64,000 bases of DNA from Xanthomonas sp. DAR 34887 (GTDB lineage Bacteria; Pseudomonadota; Gammaproteobacteria; Xanthomonadales; Xanthomonadaceae), in contig NZ_CP162490.1 of NCBI RefSeq assembly GCF_041245805.1, positions 4,999,001 to 5,063,000 of the forward strand, read 5' to 3'. The notes beneath the pieces are model-generated. The model made no database searches. It was not told the DNA's origin and saw only the letters and a program-made list of their open reading frames with translations. A program made the translations under genes and the position numbers. Of this stretch, positions 1-9,435 are shown piece after piece (the first letter of the stretch is position 1; each line of letters opens with the position of its first letter).

Positions 1-605
<605 letters not shown>

Positions 606-674
606 GCGGGCGCGAGCGCCCTGCTGTGCACACGCAACGGTCATTGGCCGGCCCACCAACCGTGGCCAATAGCT

Positions 675-698
675 TTGCTGTTGCTGTTGCTGTTGCTG
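675..698. repeat. Hexanucleotide tandem repeat (TTGCTG)4 with degenerate continuation
   Basis: Four perfect TTGCTG units are followed by degenerate copies (TCGCTT, CTGCTG, TTGCCA, TTGCTT) up to about position 740. A similar degenerate tract lies near 1058-1085. All are in the spacer between the two carboxylase genes and encode nothing recognisable. Confidence 0.8.
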
Positions 699-953
699 TC
701 GCTTCTGCTGTTGCCATTGCTTCTGCCGTTGCTTCGCTTTTGATCTACGGGGTCCCCTCAGCGCGGCAGACCCAACGGGCGAATACCCGAAGGGCGGCGC
801 ACAGGATGTGCGCCGTTTTTCGTTGGCACATGGGTGAGCCGGATAAAGGCGAAGCACTGCTTCGCCCCGGCGAACGGGCAGGCGCCGTGAGGCGCCTGCC
901 CCGGACTTGGCCGCGTAGCGGACAAGTGCCATCGAAAAATGCCCGTTGGGTCT

Positions 954-1045
954 GCGGACCCGGAGCGCGCAGCGCGGAGGGCGCGCTGCGGGGTGTGCTT
1001 TCTTTTGGTTACTTTTCTTTGCACAAGCAAAGAAAAGTGACCCGC
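954..1045 (+). repeat. Intergenic inverted element, copy A
   Basis: This ~92-base segment runs from GGACCCGGAGCGCGCAGC through CTTTCTTTTGGTTACTTTTC to AAAGAAAAGTGACCC. It reappears in inverted orientation at 1214-1309 with roughly 90% identity by eye. Its right end is itself a hairpin (CTTTTCTTTGC, loop, GCAAAGAAAAG). A stem-loop GGCAGGCGCC/GGCGCCTGCC lies just upstream near 889-912. Confidence 0.75.
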
Positions 1046-1094
1046 GCCAGCGGAAGCTGTTGCTCTTGCTGTGGCTCTTGCTTCAAAGCTCTTC

Positions 1095-1160
1095 GTAGCA
1101 GCGGCTTCAGCCGCGACAGGCATCATCGATCACGTCGGTCGCGGCTGACGCCGCTCCTAC
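1095..1160. repeat. Paired Xanthomonas REP-like palindrome
   Basis: Two head-to-head copies of the palindrome containing AGCGGCTTCAGCC and its complement are separated by a short linker, so the whole unit can fold into one long hairpin. The left copy carries a G-to-C change against the common version. The same family occurs at about ten other places in the window. Confidence 0.8.
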
Positions 1161-1213
1161 GGTTCTGCTCGTCCGGCACGCATATCTCAAGCAATAGCAA
1201 AAGCTTTCGCCTT

Positions 1214-1309
1214 GCGGCGAGTCACTTTTCTTTGCTCGCGCAAAGAAAAGTAACCAAAAGAAAGCGCGCCCTGCCGAGCGCCCTCCGCGCTGCGCGCTCC
1301 GGGTCCGCG
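1214..1309 (-). repeat. Intergenic inverted element, copy B
   Basis: This is the inverted partner of 954-1045. It shares the CTTTTCTTTGC/GCAAAGAAAAG hairpin, the CCAAAAGAAAGCGCGCC segment and the GCGCTGCGCGCTCCGGGTCC end. The pair flanks the REP palindrome, so the spacer has a nested inverted organisation. Confidence 0.75.
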
Positions 1310-1457
1310 TCCATGACGGGGATTCGCGGAAGGGGCATCCTGCCCCTGCCGCGAACGGCGCACATCCATGTGCGCCGCCCCTTCGGGGTTTTTCCCCGCC
1401 ATGGCCGCCGCTGCGGAAGGGAACCCGAAAAGTCAAAAGCACAAGCAACAGCCAAAG

Positions 1458-1493
1458 CAACTGCAACTGCAACTGCAACTGCAACTGCAACTG
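1458..1493. repeat. Hexanucleotide tandem repeat (CAACTG)6
   Basis: Six perfect CAACTG units lie about 40 bases before the start of the biotin-subunit gene, preceded by degenerate GCAACAGCCAAAG units. Copy number could vary by slippage, and the tract would lie in the leader of the downstream gene. Confidence 0.85.
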
Positions 1494-1533
1494 CGCAAGC
1501 GACATACGACACTCTCTTTCCAGGCAACTGACC

Positions 1534-3543
1534 ATGGCCACGCCCGACCTGCCGATGTTCGACAAGATCCTGATCGCCAATCGCGGCGAGATCGCCTGCC
1601 GCGTGATCGCCACCTGCCGCAGACTCGGCATCGCGACCGTCGCCGTCTACTCCGATGCCGACCGCGACGCCCGCCACGTGCGCCTGGCCGATGAAGCGAT
1701 CCATATCGGCCCCGCCCCCGCACGCGACAGCTACCTGCGCGGCGAACGCATCCTCGACGCCGCCCAGGCCAGCGGCGCCCAGGCGATCCATCCCGGCTAC
1801 GGCTTCCTGTCCGAGAACGCCGACTTCGCCGACGCCTGCGCCGCGCGCGGGATCGTGTTCATCGGCCCGCCGCCGGCCGCGATCCGCGCCATGGGCGACA
1901 AGAGCGCGGCCAAGGCACTGATGCACGCCGCCGGCGTGCCGCTGACCCCGGGCTACCACGGCGAACGCCAGGAACCGGAGTTCCTGCGCGAACAGGCCGA
2001 CGCCATCGGTTATCCGGTGCTGATCAAGGCCAGCGCCGGTGGCGGCGGCAAGGGCATGCGCCGGGTCGATCGCAGCGAGGACTTCGTCGCCGCCCTGGCC
2101 GCCTGCCAGCGCGAAGCGCAGGCCGCGTTCGGCAACGCGCACGTGCTGGTGGAGAAATACGTGCTGCGCCCGCGGCATATCGAGATCCAGGTGTTCGGCG
2201 ATACGCATGGCGAACTGGCCTACCTGTTCGAACGCGATTGCTCGGTGCAGCGCCGCCATCAGAAGGTGCTGGAGGAAGCGCCGGCGCCCGGCATGCGCGA
2301 GGAACGCCGCGCCGCGATGGGCCAGGCCGCGGTGGAAGCGGCGCGTGCGGTGGGCTATGTCGGCGCCGGCACGGTGGAGTTCATCGTCGCGCCCGACGGC
2401 GCGTTCTATTTCATGGAAATGAACACCCGGCTGCAGGTGGAACATCCGGTCACCGAGTGCATCACCGGCACCGATCTGGTCGAGTGGCAGCTGCGCGTGG
2501 CCGCCAGCCAGCCGTTGCCCAAGCGCCAGCACGAACTGGCGATCCGCGGCCATGCGCTGGAGGCGCGACTGTACGCCGAGGATCCGGCGCGCGGCTTCCT
2601 GCCTTCGACCGGCACGCTGCAGCATCTGCGCCTGCCGGCGGCGGACGCGCACACCCGCGTCGATGCCGGCGTCGAACAGGGCGACGTCATCGGCCCGCAC
2701 TACGACCCGATGATCGCCAAGCTGATCGTCTGGGACGACACCCGCGAACGCGCGTTGCGGCGCATGCAGGCGGCGCTGGCGGCATGCCAGGTGGTCGGCG
2801 TGGCCACCAATGCCGCGTTCCTGCAACGCCTGGTCGGCACCGCCGCGTTCGCCCAGGCCGATCTGGATACCGCGCTGATCGAACGCGAACATGCGGCACT
2901 GTTCGAAGTCGCGTCCGTCACCGCCGAGCCGACCTGGACGCTGGCCGCGCTGGCCTGGCTGCTGCACGACCGCGCCGACGCCGCGCAACCGGGCGACCCG
3001 CATTCGCCCTGGGATCTGCGCGACGGCTGGCGCCTGGGCGAACCCGCCCCGCGCCATCTGATCCTGCAGCAGGGCGAAACGCGCCGCACGCTGCGCGCGG
3101 TGGCGACCGACGCGGGCTGGCGCATCCACGACAGCGCCACCGATGCCGTGCTCTTCGCCAGCGGCAACCTGCAGGCGCAGCGTCTGCAGGCGCAGTTGGA
3201 TGTGCAGCGCGTGCGGGCGGACGCGGTGTTCGCCGGCAGTCGCCTGCATCTGTTCGTCGCTGGGCAGACGCACCTATTCGATCTGCACGACCCGGTCGCC
3301 GAGGCCGACCAGCCGATCGCCGATGCCGGCGGGCTGACCGCGCCGATGCCTGGTCGCGTCGTCGCGCTGCTGGTCGCACCCGGCACCCGCGTGGCGCGCG
3401 GCGCCCCGTTGCTGGTGCTGGAGGCGATGAAGATGGAGCACACCCTGCAGGCCCCCGCCGACGGCGTGGTGCAGGGCTACCGCGTGCGCGAAGGCGAGCT
3501 GGTCGGCGATGGCGTTGCGCTGCTGGAGTTCGAGGCGGACTGA
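1534..3543 (+). CDS. liuD: Methylcrotonoyl-CoA carboxylase biotin-containing (alpha) subunit
   Basis: This 669-residue subunit carries biotin carboxylase and biotin carrier domains. It carboxylates biotin with ATP and bicarbonate for the leucine-degradation step catalysed with the beta subunit. The N-terminal biotin-carboxylase fold starts FDKILIANRGEIACRV; the ATP-grasp glycine loop KASAGGGGKGMR and the active-site stretch MNTRLQVEHPVTE follow. The C-terminal biotinyl domain has EAMKMEH, with the biotinylated lysine at about residue 633. Length fits the family. An internal ATG at 1555 (MFDKILIANRG) is closer to the usual N-terminus and may be the true start. The beta-subunit gene is upstream on the same strand. 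Confidence 0.95.
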   Translation: MATPDLPMFDKILIANRGEIACRVIATCRRLGIATVAVYSDADRDARHVRLADEAIHIGPAPARDSYLRGERILDAAQASGAQAIHPGYGFLSENADFADACAARGIVFIGPPPAAIRAMGDKSAAKALMHAAGVPLTPGYHGERQEPEFLREQADAIGYPVLIKASAGGGGKGMRRVDRSEDFVAALAACQREAQAAFGNAHVLVEKYVLRPRHIEIQVFGDTHGELAYLFERDCSVQRRHQKVLEEAPAPGMREERRAAMGQAAVEAARAVGYVGAGTVEFIVAPDGAFYFMEMNTRLQVEHPVTECITGTDLVEWQLRVAASQPLPKRQHELAIRGHALEARLYAEDPARGFLPSTGTLQHLRLPAADAHTRVDAGVEQGDVIGPHYDPMIAKLIVWDDTRERALRRMQAALAACQVVGVATNAAFLQRLVGTAAFAQADLDTALIEREHAALFEVASVTAEPTWTLAALAWLLHDRADAAQPGDPHSPWDLRDGWRLGEPAPRHLILQQGETRRTLRAVATDAGWRIHDSATDAVLFASGNLQAQRLQAQLDVQRVRADAVFAGSRLHLFVAGQTHLFDLHDPVAEADQPIADAGGLTAPMPGRVVALLVAPGTRVARGAPLLVLEAMKMEHTLQAPADGVVQGYRVREGELVGDGVALLEFEAD

Positions 3544-3719
3544 GCACCGGTACGCGCGCCGGTATCGCGCTCGCCTGCTTCGGGCCATCGACTACGCACG
3601 ATCGCTGCGGTGCATGCGGCCGTGGCCGATCGCGCACGCGCACTGCGTCAGCGCGCACGGTCGCCAGGCGCGCGCCGACGCGTCACACTCGGCGCACGTC
3701 CTCAGCCAAGCCCGCCGCC

Positions 3720-4490
3720 ATGAAACTCACCGCCCACGTTCTCGACGGCCACACCCTGGACGTGCGCCCGGCGCCGCGCGAGCGGCCGTGGATGGACCGC
3801 ACCGACCAGCGCTACGCCTATCGCTGCCTGCCGCTGGACATCGCCAACGCGCACGGCTGGGAGCTGTTGTGCCAGAGCGGGTTCGAGGCCGAATGGAGCG
3901 GCGGCAACGCGCTCGACGCCATCCGCATCCACCCCGATGCCGGCAGCCACGCGCCGGCGGTCAGCCATTTCGGCTACGGCGTGCTCACCTTCCACGTGCC
4001 CTGCCTGTTCCGCACCGAACCGGGCATGGACCTGTACGTGACCGCGCCGGTCAACCGCCCCAAGGACGGCATCGCCGGGCTGACTGGCTTGATCGAGACC
4101 GACTGGAGTCCCTACACCTTCACCATGAACTGGCAGTTCACCCGCCCCGGACGCATACTCTTCGACGCCGGCGAACCGTTCTGCCACTTCTTCCCGGTGC
4201 AGCGCCGGGTGCTGGCCGAGACCGAGCCGCGCTGGCAACCGCTGTCGCAGAGCCCGGAACTGGAGCGCGACTACCAGGCCTGGATGCGCAGCCGCGGCGA
4301 GTTCCTGCACGACTTGGCGCGAGACGATCCGCAGGCCAAGCGCGAAGGCTGGCAGCGCAGCTATTTCCGCGGTCCGGCGCCGGGACAGTGCCCGGCCGGG
4401 GTCGAGCACCGGGTCAAGCTGCGATTGGCGCCGTTCACCCGAGCGCAGCCCGAGGATCCGCTGCCGAGCCAGCCGGTGCCGGAGCAGTGA
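3720..4490 (+). CDS. DUF6065 family protein
   Basis: This 256-residue soluble protein shows no signal peptide and resembles the uncharacterised DUF6065 family. It is rich in aromatic residues, with segments such as GWELLCQSGFEAEWSGG, HFGYGVLTFHVPCLF and FDAGEPFCHFFPVQR. Cys and His residues in CHFF and FHVPC could bind a metal or cofactor, but this is only a suggestion. The start is the first ATG and follows a gap after liuD with no clear operon link. A decayed copy of part of this gene lies 3 kb downstream at 7221-7329. Function is unknown. Confidence 0.75.
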   Translation: MKLTAHVLDGHTLDVRPAPRERPWMDRTDQRYAYRCLPLDIANAHGWELLCQSGFEAEWSGGNALDAIRIHPDAGSHAPAVSHFGYGVLTFHVPCLFRTEPGMDLYVTAPVNRPKDGIAGLTGLIETDWSPYTFTMNWQFTRPGRILFDAGEPFCHFFPVQRRVLAETEPRWQPLSQSPELERDYQAWMRSRGEFLHDLARDDPQAKREGWQRSYFRGPAPGQCPAGVEHRVKLRLAPFTRAQPEDPLPSQPVPEQ

Positions 4491-4663
4491 CGCCGCGTAC
4501 GAAGCGGCTCTCCGAAACCCCCGGCGGCGCGGTGATCCGTACAGATGCCGCGCTGGATGCGCGGCCTTAACCGGCAAAACACGGCGGGCACAACGCCGCC
4601 CACGACGCGTCAATCGGGAAGAACGGCGCCTATGTCGCGGTGTTGAACGATCGCTCGAAGTAG

Positions 4664-5080
4664 CTAGTCCGCATGGGCGAGCGTGAGCGCGCCCTGGCCA
4701 TCGGGCCACCAGACTTCGCCCAGCTCGGAACTGGCGTCGAAGAAGCCCACGCCGTGCTTGGCGGCCAGGCCGAACACGGTGGCGTGCGCGTCCTGCGCCT
4801 GCGGCCAGGCGAATGCCGCGTAGATGAGCGAGCGGCCGACGCTGTAGTCGGTGACGCGCCCAGGCTCCCCGTCGTTGTCGTCCGCGGCCAGCGGGCCGTT
4901 CATCGGCGGAAACGCCGCGATGATGTCCAGGAACCATGCGCGCAGCGGCGCCGAGCTCACTGCCGGATCGTCGTAGGCGTGCTCCTCGTTCCATTCGGTC
5001 TGGGTGTCGTACCAGGCCAGGAACGGCGCGCGCTCGCGCGGTGCCGCATCCATGTCGAATACCGCCAGGTCGTAACTCAT
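4664..5080 (-). CDS. Conserved hypothetical protein, 138 aa
   Basis: This small acidic soluble protein starts MSYDLAVFDMDAAPRERAPFL and contains WYDTQTEWNEEH and SVGRSLIYAAFAW. It has no signal peptide or membrane segment. Acidic composition, size and the many Trp and Phe residues resemble standalone immunity-like proteins, but I recognise no specific family. The 170 bases beyond its stop code for nothing clear. It converges with the DUF6065 gene and is on the same strand as the cold-shock/excalibur gene behind it. Confidence 0.6.
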   Translation of the reverse strand: MSYDLAVFDMDAAPRERAPFLAWYDTQTEWNEEHAYDDPAVSSAPLRAWFLDIIAAFPPMNGPLAADDNDGEPGRVTDYSVGRSLIYAAFAWPQAQDAHATVFGLAAKHGVGFFDASSELGEVWWPDGQGALTLAHAD

Positions 5081-5213
5081 CCCATCTTCCTAGTCGTGGC
5101 GCAGGCGCCGCGGCGAGTGTGTGGGCGCGCAAGCATGCGCGTCAACGCCACCGCTCGGCAATGCACGTTTTATCCGGCACACGCGCCCCCCAGCGCATGC
5201 CGCGCCTGTTGTG

Positions 5214-5777
5214 TTAATGACACCACTGCCGTTCGCAAGGCACGCCGTCGTGGTTGCCGTCCATCTGTACGCCTGGGCAATTGCGCAGGAAATAGGTCGC
5301 CTCCTCGCACGAAGTCATCTGCGCGCAGTGGGTGCGTCCGTCGCACTGGAAATGCTGCACGGAGGATGCTGCTGCAGGCGTGCCGGGCGCAGAGGCTATG
5401 GCTGGTGCGACGCCCGTGTCGGGCGCGGGCGTGGCCGCGAAGCGGGGTGCGATCAAAACATATGCACAGGCGCCGATGCCGATCACCAGCAGTACCGCGA
5501 GCACATTGCGCAACACGCTGCGACGCGGCAGGTCAGCCGCGGCACCGCGCGCCGGCGCGGTGGGCGCGCGTCCGGGACGCATCACCCGCACCGCACACGG
5601 CCGTCCTTCCGCATCCTGTTCCAGGTCGAACGAAATCAACTCGCCCAGCCGCGGACGCACGCCGTCGCGCGGGAATGCGGCGATGTGCACGACTATCTCG
5701 GCATCGCCATGCGCCGAGCGCACGAAGCCGCAACCGCGCTCCTCGTTCCACTTGATCAACGTTCCGTGCGTGCGCAT
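5214..5777 (-). CDS. Cold-shock domain - transmembrane - excalibur protein
   Basis: This 187-residue protein has three parts. Residues ~1-68 form a cold-shock-like OB fold (GTLIKWNEERGCGFVRS, then VHIAAFPRDGVRPRLGELISFDLEQD). Residues ~88-110 are a hydrophobic helix (LAVLLVIGIGACAYVLIA). The C-terminal ~45 residues form an excalibur-type domain with paired cysteines and the calcium-loop signature DGNHDGVPCERQWC. The nucleic-acid-binding part would face the cytoplasm and the calcium-binding part the periplasm. Proteins of this layout are found in gammaproteobacteria, but their role is not established to my knowledge. It is a single gene, transcribed away from the chromate transporter spacer. 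Confidence 0.85.
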   Translation of the reverse strand: MRTHGTLIKWNEERGCGFVRSAHGDAEIVVHIAAFPRDGVRPRLGELISFDLEQDAEGRPCAVRVMRPGRAPTAPARGAAADLPRRSVLRNVLAVLLVIGIGACAYVLIAPRFAATPAPDTGVAPAIASAPGTPAAASSVQHFQCDGRTHCAQMTSCEEATYFLRNCPGVQMDGNHDGVPCERQWCH

Positions 5778-5861
5778 GGTCCCTCCCCAGAGAAATCGCG
5801 TTCCCGCTTACCGCCGACACCAACGCAGGCGGTGCCCGGCTGCGGCCATCGCCGGCGGCAC

Positions 5862-7088
5862 CTAGCGCCCGAATGCGCCGAGGCCGAGCGTGGCCGCCAC
5901 ACACCATGCCACGACCCACAGCGCCGGGCGCTGCAGGCGCGCCATCAGGAGCAGGCCCAGCGCCGCCACCAGCAGATCCGGCGGACTGCGGATGCCCTCG
6001 CGCCAAAGCGGGTCGTACAGCGCCGCGGCCAGCACGCCGACGACCGCGGCGTTGATGCCGGCCAGGGCCCGCGCCACCGATCGGCGCCCGGCCAGCGCCT
6101 GCCACAGCGGCAACGCCGCGCCCAGGGCCAGCAGGCCCGGCGCGAACAACGCCGCCAGCGCCAGCAGCGCCGCCGCACCCGGGGCGATGCCGCTGCCGGC
6201 GCTCGCCCCCAGGTAGGCGGCCAGCGCGAACATCGGACCCGGCATCGCCTGTGCCGCGCCGTAGCCGGCGAGGAAGGTGTCCGCGGACATCCACCCGCTG
6301 GCGACCAGTTCGCGCTGCAGCAACGGCAGCACCACGTGGCCGCCCCCGAACACCAGCGCCCCGGCGCGGTAGAACGCCGCGGCGAGCGGCGCCGGCGCCG
6401 GTAGCGCGGCGTGGCGTGAAGAGGCCCACAGCGCCGCCAGCAGCAGCACGCCGAACGCCAGCGCACAGCACAGCCCCACATTGCGGCGCCAGCGCCGCGG
6501 CGCGGCCGCCGCCAGCGGCACCGGCGCTGGCCGACACCAGGCGATCCCGGCCAGTGCCCCCAGCCCGATCGCCAGCGGTTGGCCCCAGGTGCGGTCGAGC
6601 GCAAGCACCAGGGCCATGGCCGCCACCGCCAGCAGCGCCCGCAGCAGGTCCGGCGTCAACGTGCGCGCCATCGCGTACACGCCATGCGCGACGACCACCA
6701 CCGCGACCAACTTGAGCGCGTGCAACAGCTCAACGCCGAACGGATGCAGCAGCCATCGCGGCGCGCACAGCGCCAACGCGAACATCAGCAGCGCCGACGG
6801 CAGGGTGAAGCCCACGAACGCCGCGAATGCCCCGCGCCAGCCGGCGCGCTGCCAGCCGATCGCGACGCCGAGCTGGCTGCTGGTCGGGCCGGGCAACACC
6901 TGGCACAGCGACAGCACCTGCGCAAAGCCGGACTCGTCCAGCCAACCGCGGCGGCGCACGAATTCCTCGCGGAAGTAGCCCAGGTGCGCGAGCGGGCCGC
7001 CGAAACTGGTCAGTCCCAAACGCAGGAATACGCCCAGCACCTCGCTGGCGCGTCCGGGCACGGATGTTGGCGGCTCGGCAGCAGACAT
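5862..7088 (-). CDS. chrA: Chromate transporter, ChrA family
   Basis: This 408-residue inner-membrane protein has the two homologous CHR halves of long-chain ChrA transporters, which export chromate using the proton gradient. The N-terminal half contains LRLGLTSFGGPLAHLGYF and QVLPGPTSSQLGVAIG. The C-terminal half repeats the pattern with FYRAGALVFGGGHVVLP and AQAMPGPMFALAAYLG. About ten hydrophobic segments are visible. The start MSAAEPPTSVPG was chosen because the conserved domain begins soon after it; longer in-frame extensions upstream look non-coding. No ChrB-type regulator is adjacent. Confidence 0.9.
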   Translation of the reverse strand: MSAAEPPTSVPGRASEVLGVFLRLGLTSFGGPLAHLGYFREEFVRRRGWLDESGFAQVLSLCQVLPGPTSSQLGVAIGWQRAGWRGAFAAFVGFTLPSALLMFALALCAPRWLLHPFGVELLHALKLVAVVVVAHGVYAMARTLTPDLLRALLAVAAMALVLALDRTWGQPLAIGLGALAGIAWCRPAPVPLAAAAPRRWRRNVGLCCALAFGVLLLAALWASSRHAALPAPAPLAAAFYRAGALVFGGGHVVLPLLQRELVASGWMSADTFLAGYGAAQAMPGPMFALAAYLGASAGSGIAPGAAALLALAALFAPGLLALGAALPLWQALAGRRSVARALAGINAAVVGVLAAALYDPLWREGIRSPPDLLVAALGLLLMARLQRPALWVVAWCVAATLGLGAFGR

Positions 7089-7974
7089 GCGGCGTCCCCT
7101 CCGCGCAGCGCCGACGGTGGCGCACGCCGATTCTGCCAGGGGAATGCGACCGCCGCTGCGGGTGCGGCGGCCGATGCAGGCCGTCAGGCCAGGTGCTGTT
7201 CGGGCGGGTTCGCATCCACACCGAACTGCCAGTTCACCCGCCCCGGACGCGCGCTTCGATGCCGGCGAATCGTTCTGCCATGTTTCCAGGTGCAGCGACG
7301 AGAGCTGGCGAGACCGAGCCGCACTGGCGGAGCAGACGAACGTGCAGCCATGCCCACGCGCAGTTCCGACCTGGGGTGCGGTACGCATCCCGGCGCCTGC
7401 GCTGCAACACAACTGTCTACTACTTGCGCCGGGGCGATCGGCTAGAGTCGAAGGCGTCGAGCAACGCTGCGGATCGCGCGATAGCCGCGCACGCAGCGCA
7501 CGACGCGTCACCTGGCACCCGCGCGGCAGCGTCACCGCCCCGCCCCGCAGCATTCGTCCCCCGATGCTGCCTGCCAGGCCGGCGCGTTCCCCCGCGCTCG
7601 ACGCACCTGGGACGATCACACAGCAGTTGCCTTCACCCGCCGGTCAGGAGCGCGACATGGATATTTCTTCTTCGATCCCGTAAGCGCAGCGCCGTAGAGC
7701 GCTGCCCATCGCCGCGGCCAGGCGTGCACGCGCCACTGCGGTGTGGGCTGCTCGCACCACTCGATCTACACAGCCGTTGCCGCGGTTGCGGGTCTGCATG
7801 CCCGCACCACGGGCCGGCGCGCCCGGCGCAAGGCACCTCCTCGCGCAACGGGCCTGTGCATTCTCGACTGTGCCGTCGGCACGGTCGTGTGGCCGGTCCG
7901 GGGCCGGGGAGTCCGGACACCTAGCACGCAGGCCACGTCCGCGTGGGACCGACGCACACAACAGGGAGTACACC
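7089..7974. other. Gene-poor spacer with a pseudogene remnant and a tiny ORF
   Basis: This 0.89 kb stretch between chrA and the haem protein gene holds the DUF6065 remnant at 7221-7329. It also holds a possible eight-codon ORF (7657-7683, MDISSSIP) preceded by an AGGAG ribosome-binding site seven bases upstream. No other supported gene is visible, and longer open frames on both strands have the Arg/Ala/Pro-rich composition of GC-rich shadow frames. Confidence 0.5.
7221..7329 (+). pseudogene. Frameshifted remnant of a second DUF6065 gene
   Basis: The ~109 bases match 4127-4237 of the intact DUF6065 gene closely at the DNA level (for example CAGTTCACCCGCCCCGGACG, then GCCGGCGAA-CGTTCTGCCA, GGTGCAGCG and GAGACCGAGCCG). 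Several small deletions move the matching peptide between all three frames: NCQFTRPGR in one, FDAGESFCH in another, ETEPHW in a third. No flanking match to the rest of the gene is evident, so this is a decayed paralogue or duplication scar in the same orientation. Confidence 0.8.
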
Positions 7975-9318
7975 ATGCACCTGCCTCATCTGCGCATCAT
8001 CGCCGCCGCAGCTGCGCTGGCGCTCGCCAGCGGCACAGCGACCGCCGGCAAGTTTCCGGATTTCGGCTACGCGCCGCCACAGAGCTACAAGGGACCGCTG
8101 TTCCAGCTCAGCCAGGACTTTCCGCAGCAACCGCCCAGCGGGCCGCCGCCTGCGTTCTTCCAGAAGTTGCCCAAGCCGCTGAGCAACAACTTCGAGACCT
8201 GGCGCGGTTACGTGGACGCGGTGAAGACCTATTGCCTGGAAGGCAACGTGGAAAGCGACTGGTACGTTCAAAATAACAAGGTGCGGCGCTGGTACCACGC
8301 GCCGTGGCAGCACTACGGACCGCTCGGCCGCGAGGGCGTGCATGGGCTCACCAAGGAAGCGCAGATCCAGGTCAAGCAGCTGGCGCCGACCCAGCTCACC
8401 ACCGGGCAGACCTTCGCGGTGGGCATCTACAACGACATCGGGGGCTATACCTTCGGCCAGGTGTGGAAGGATCCGCAGAATCCCGATCCCAGCTTCACCT
8501 CCAAGCCAAACAGCTTCCGCGACGGCACGGTGGTGTGCAAGGCGTTGTTCGCCGACGTGGACCGGAGCCAGGTACCGTTCCTGCAGAACCCGGTGCTGTG
8601 GACGGCCTACGTCACCAACAGCTTCAGTTCGGCGGACAGGACGCTCAAGCAGGTGGCGTTGATCCAGATGGACTTCGCCGTGCGCGACAGTCGCGTTCCC
8701 GGCAGCGGCTGGATCTTCGGCACGTTCCAGTACAACGGCGCGGTCAGCGGCAAGCCCGGCTGGCAGAACCTGGTCCCGGTCGGGGTGATGTGGGGCAACG
8801 ACCCGCAGAACACCGGCAACGACTACACCAACAAGCAGCCCACCCAGACCCGGATCAATCCTGCCATCCTGCAGTCGGCGATCAACGCCCGGCCCGAACT
8901 GCCGGCGACCCACCTGGGCTGGAACGGCCGCCTCAACGGCCCGGTCGACAACCCCGTCAGTTCCTGCATGAGCTGCCACATGACCGCCGAGTCGCCGCAA
9001 CTCTCGCCGATGAACCCGACCTTCCAGGCGGCCAGCAAGATCCCGCCGGTCGGCTCCAAGGAATGGATGCGCTGGTTCCAGAACAACGCGGCCGGCACGC
9101 CGTTCGACGCGGCCGCCCAGAGCACCGACTTCAGCCTGCAGCTGGCCGGCGGCATCGCCAACTTCTACGACTGGAAGTGCACCCAGGACGGCGTGTTCGT
9201 CAGCGGCGGCAACCTCTGCCAGCAGAGTGCGCTGCCGCTGAAACTGATGCGCTCCACCACCCCGCCGGCGACGGTCTATCCGGTCGAACGCGGCGTGGAC
9301 AACCAGGAGCTGGAATAG
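7975..9318 (+). CDS. Exported single-haem cytochrome c-like protein
   Basis: This 447-residue protein has a signal peptide (MHLPHLRIIAAAAALALASGTATAG) and one haem c attachment motif, CMSCH, at residues 331-335, so it probably acts in the periplasm. The body is rich in aromatic residues (YVQNNKVRRWYHAPWQHYGP, GWIFGTFQYNG) and resembles uncharacterised exported proteins of proteobacteria. A redox role is inferred from the motif only; the electron partner is unknown. The start follows a GGGAG box about ten bases upstream (ACAGGGAGTACACC). It stands alone between the chrA spacer and the convergent GH115 gene. Confidence 0.75.
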   Translation: MHLPHLRIIAAAAALALASGTATAGKFPDFGYAPPQSYKGPLFQLSQDFPQQPPSGPPPAFFQKLPKPLSNNFETWRGYVDAVKTYCLEGNVESDWYVQNNKVRRWYHAPWQHYGPLGREGVHGLTKEAQIQVKQLAPTQLTTGQTFAVGIYNDIGGYTFGQVWKDPQNPDPSFTSKPNSFRDGTVVCKALFADVDRSQVPFLQNPVLWTAYVTNSFSSADRTLKQVALIQMDFAVRDSRVPGSGWIFGTFQYNGAVSGKPGWQNLVPVGVMWGNDPQNTGNDYTNKQPTQTRINPAILQSAINARPELPATHLGWNGRLNGPVDNPVSSCMSCHMTAESPQLSPMNPTFQAASKIPPVGSKEWMRWFQNNAAGTPFDAAAQSTDFSLQLAGGIANFYDWKCTQDGVFVSGGNLCQQSALPLKLMRSTTPPATVYPVERGVDNQELE

Positions 9319-9435
9319 TCCAGGCGCGCTGCGCTTGTCCGCCGGGCGGGGCGCCTTGCCCTGCCCGGCGTGCGGCGGTGGAACGCGCACCGCGATGCGC
9401 CGCCACGATGGTCCCGGCGGGCACAGGTCAGCGGC

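Noticed and set aside
1222..3273. A very long open frame on the minus strand across liuD
   Set aside because: It lies entirely opposite a clear carboxylase gene, with His/Arg/Ala/Gly-rich antisense composition and no domain. It is a GC-rich shadow frame.
4597..4664. A short open segment reading NAAHDASIGKNGAYVAVLNDRSK before a stop
   Set aside because: It looks protein-like and might be a gene remnant, but it is too short and matches nothing I recognise in the window.
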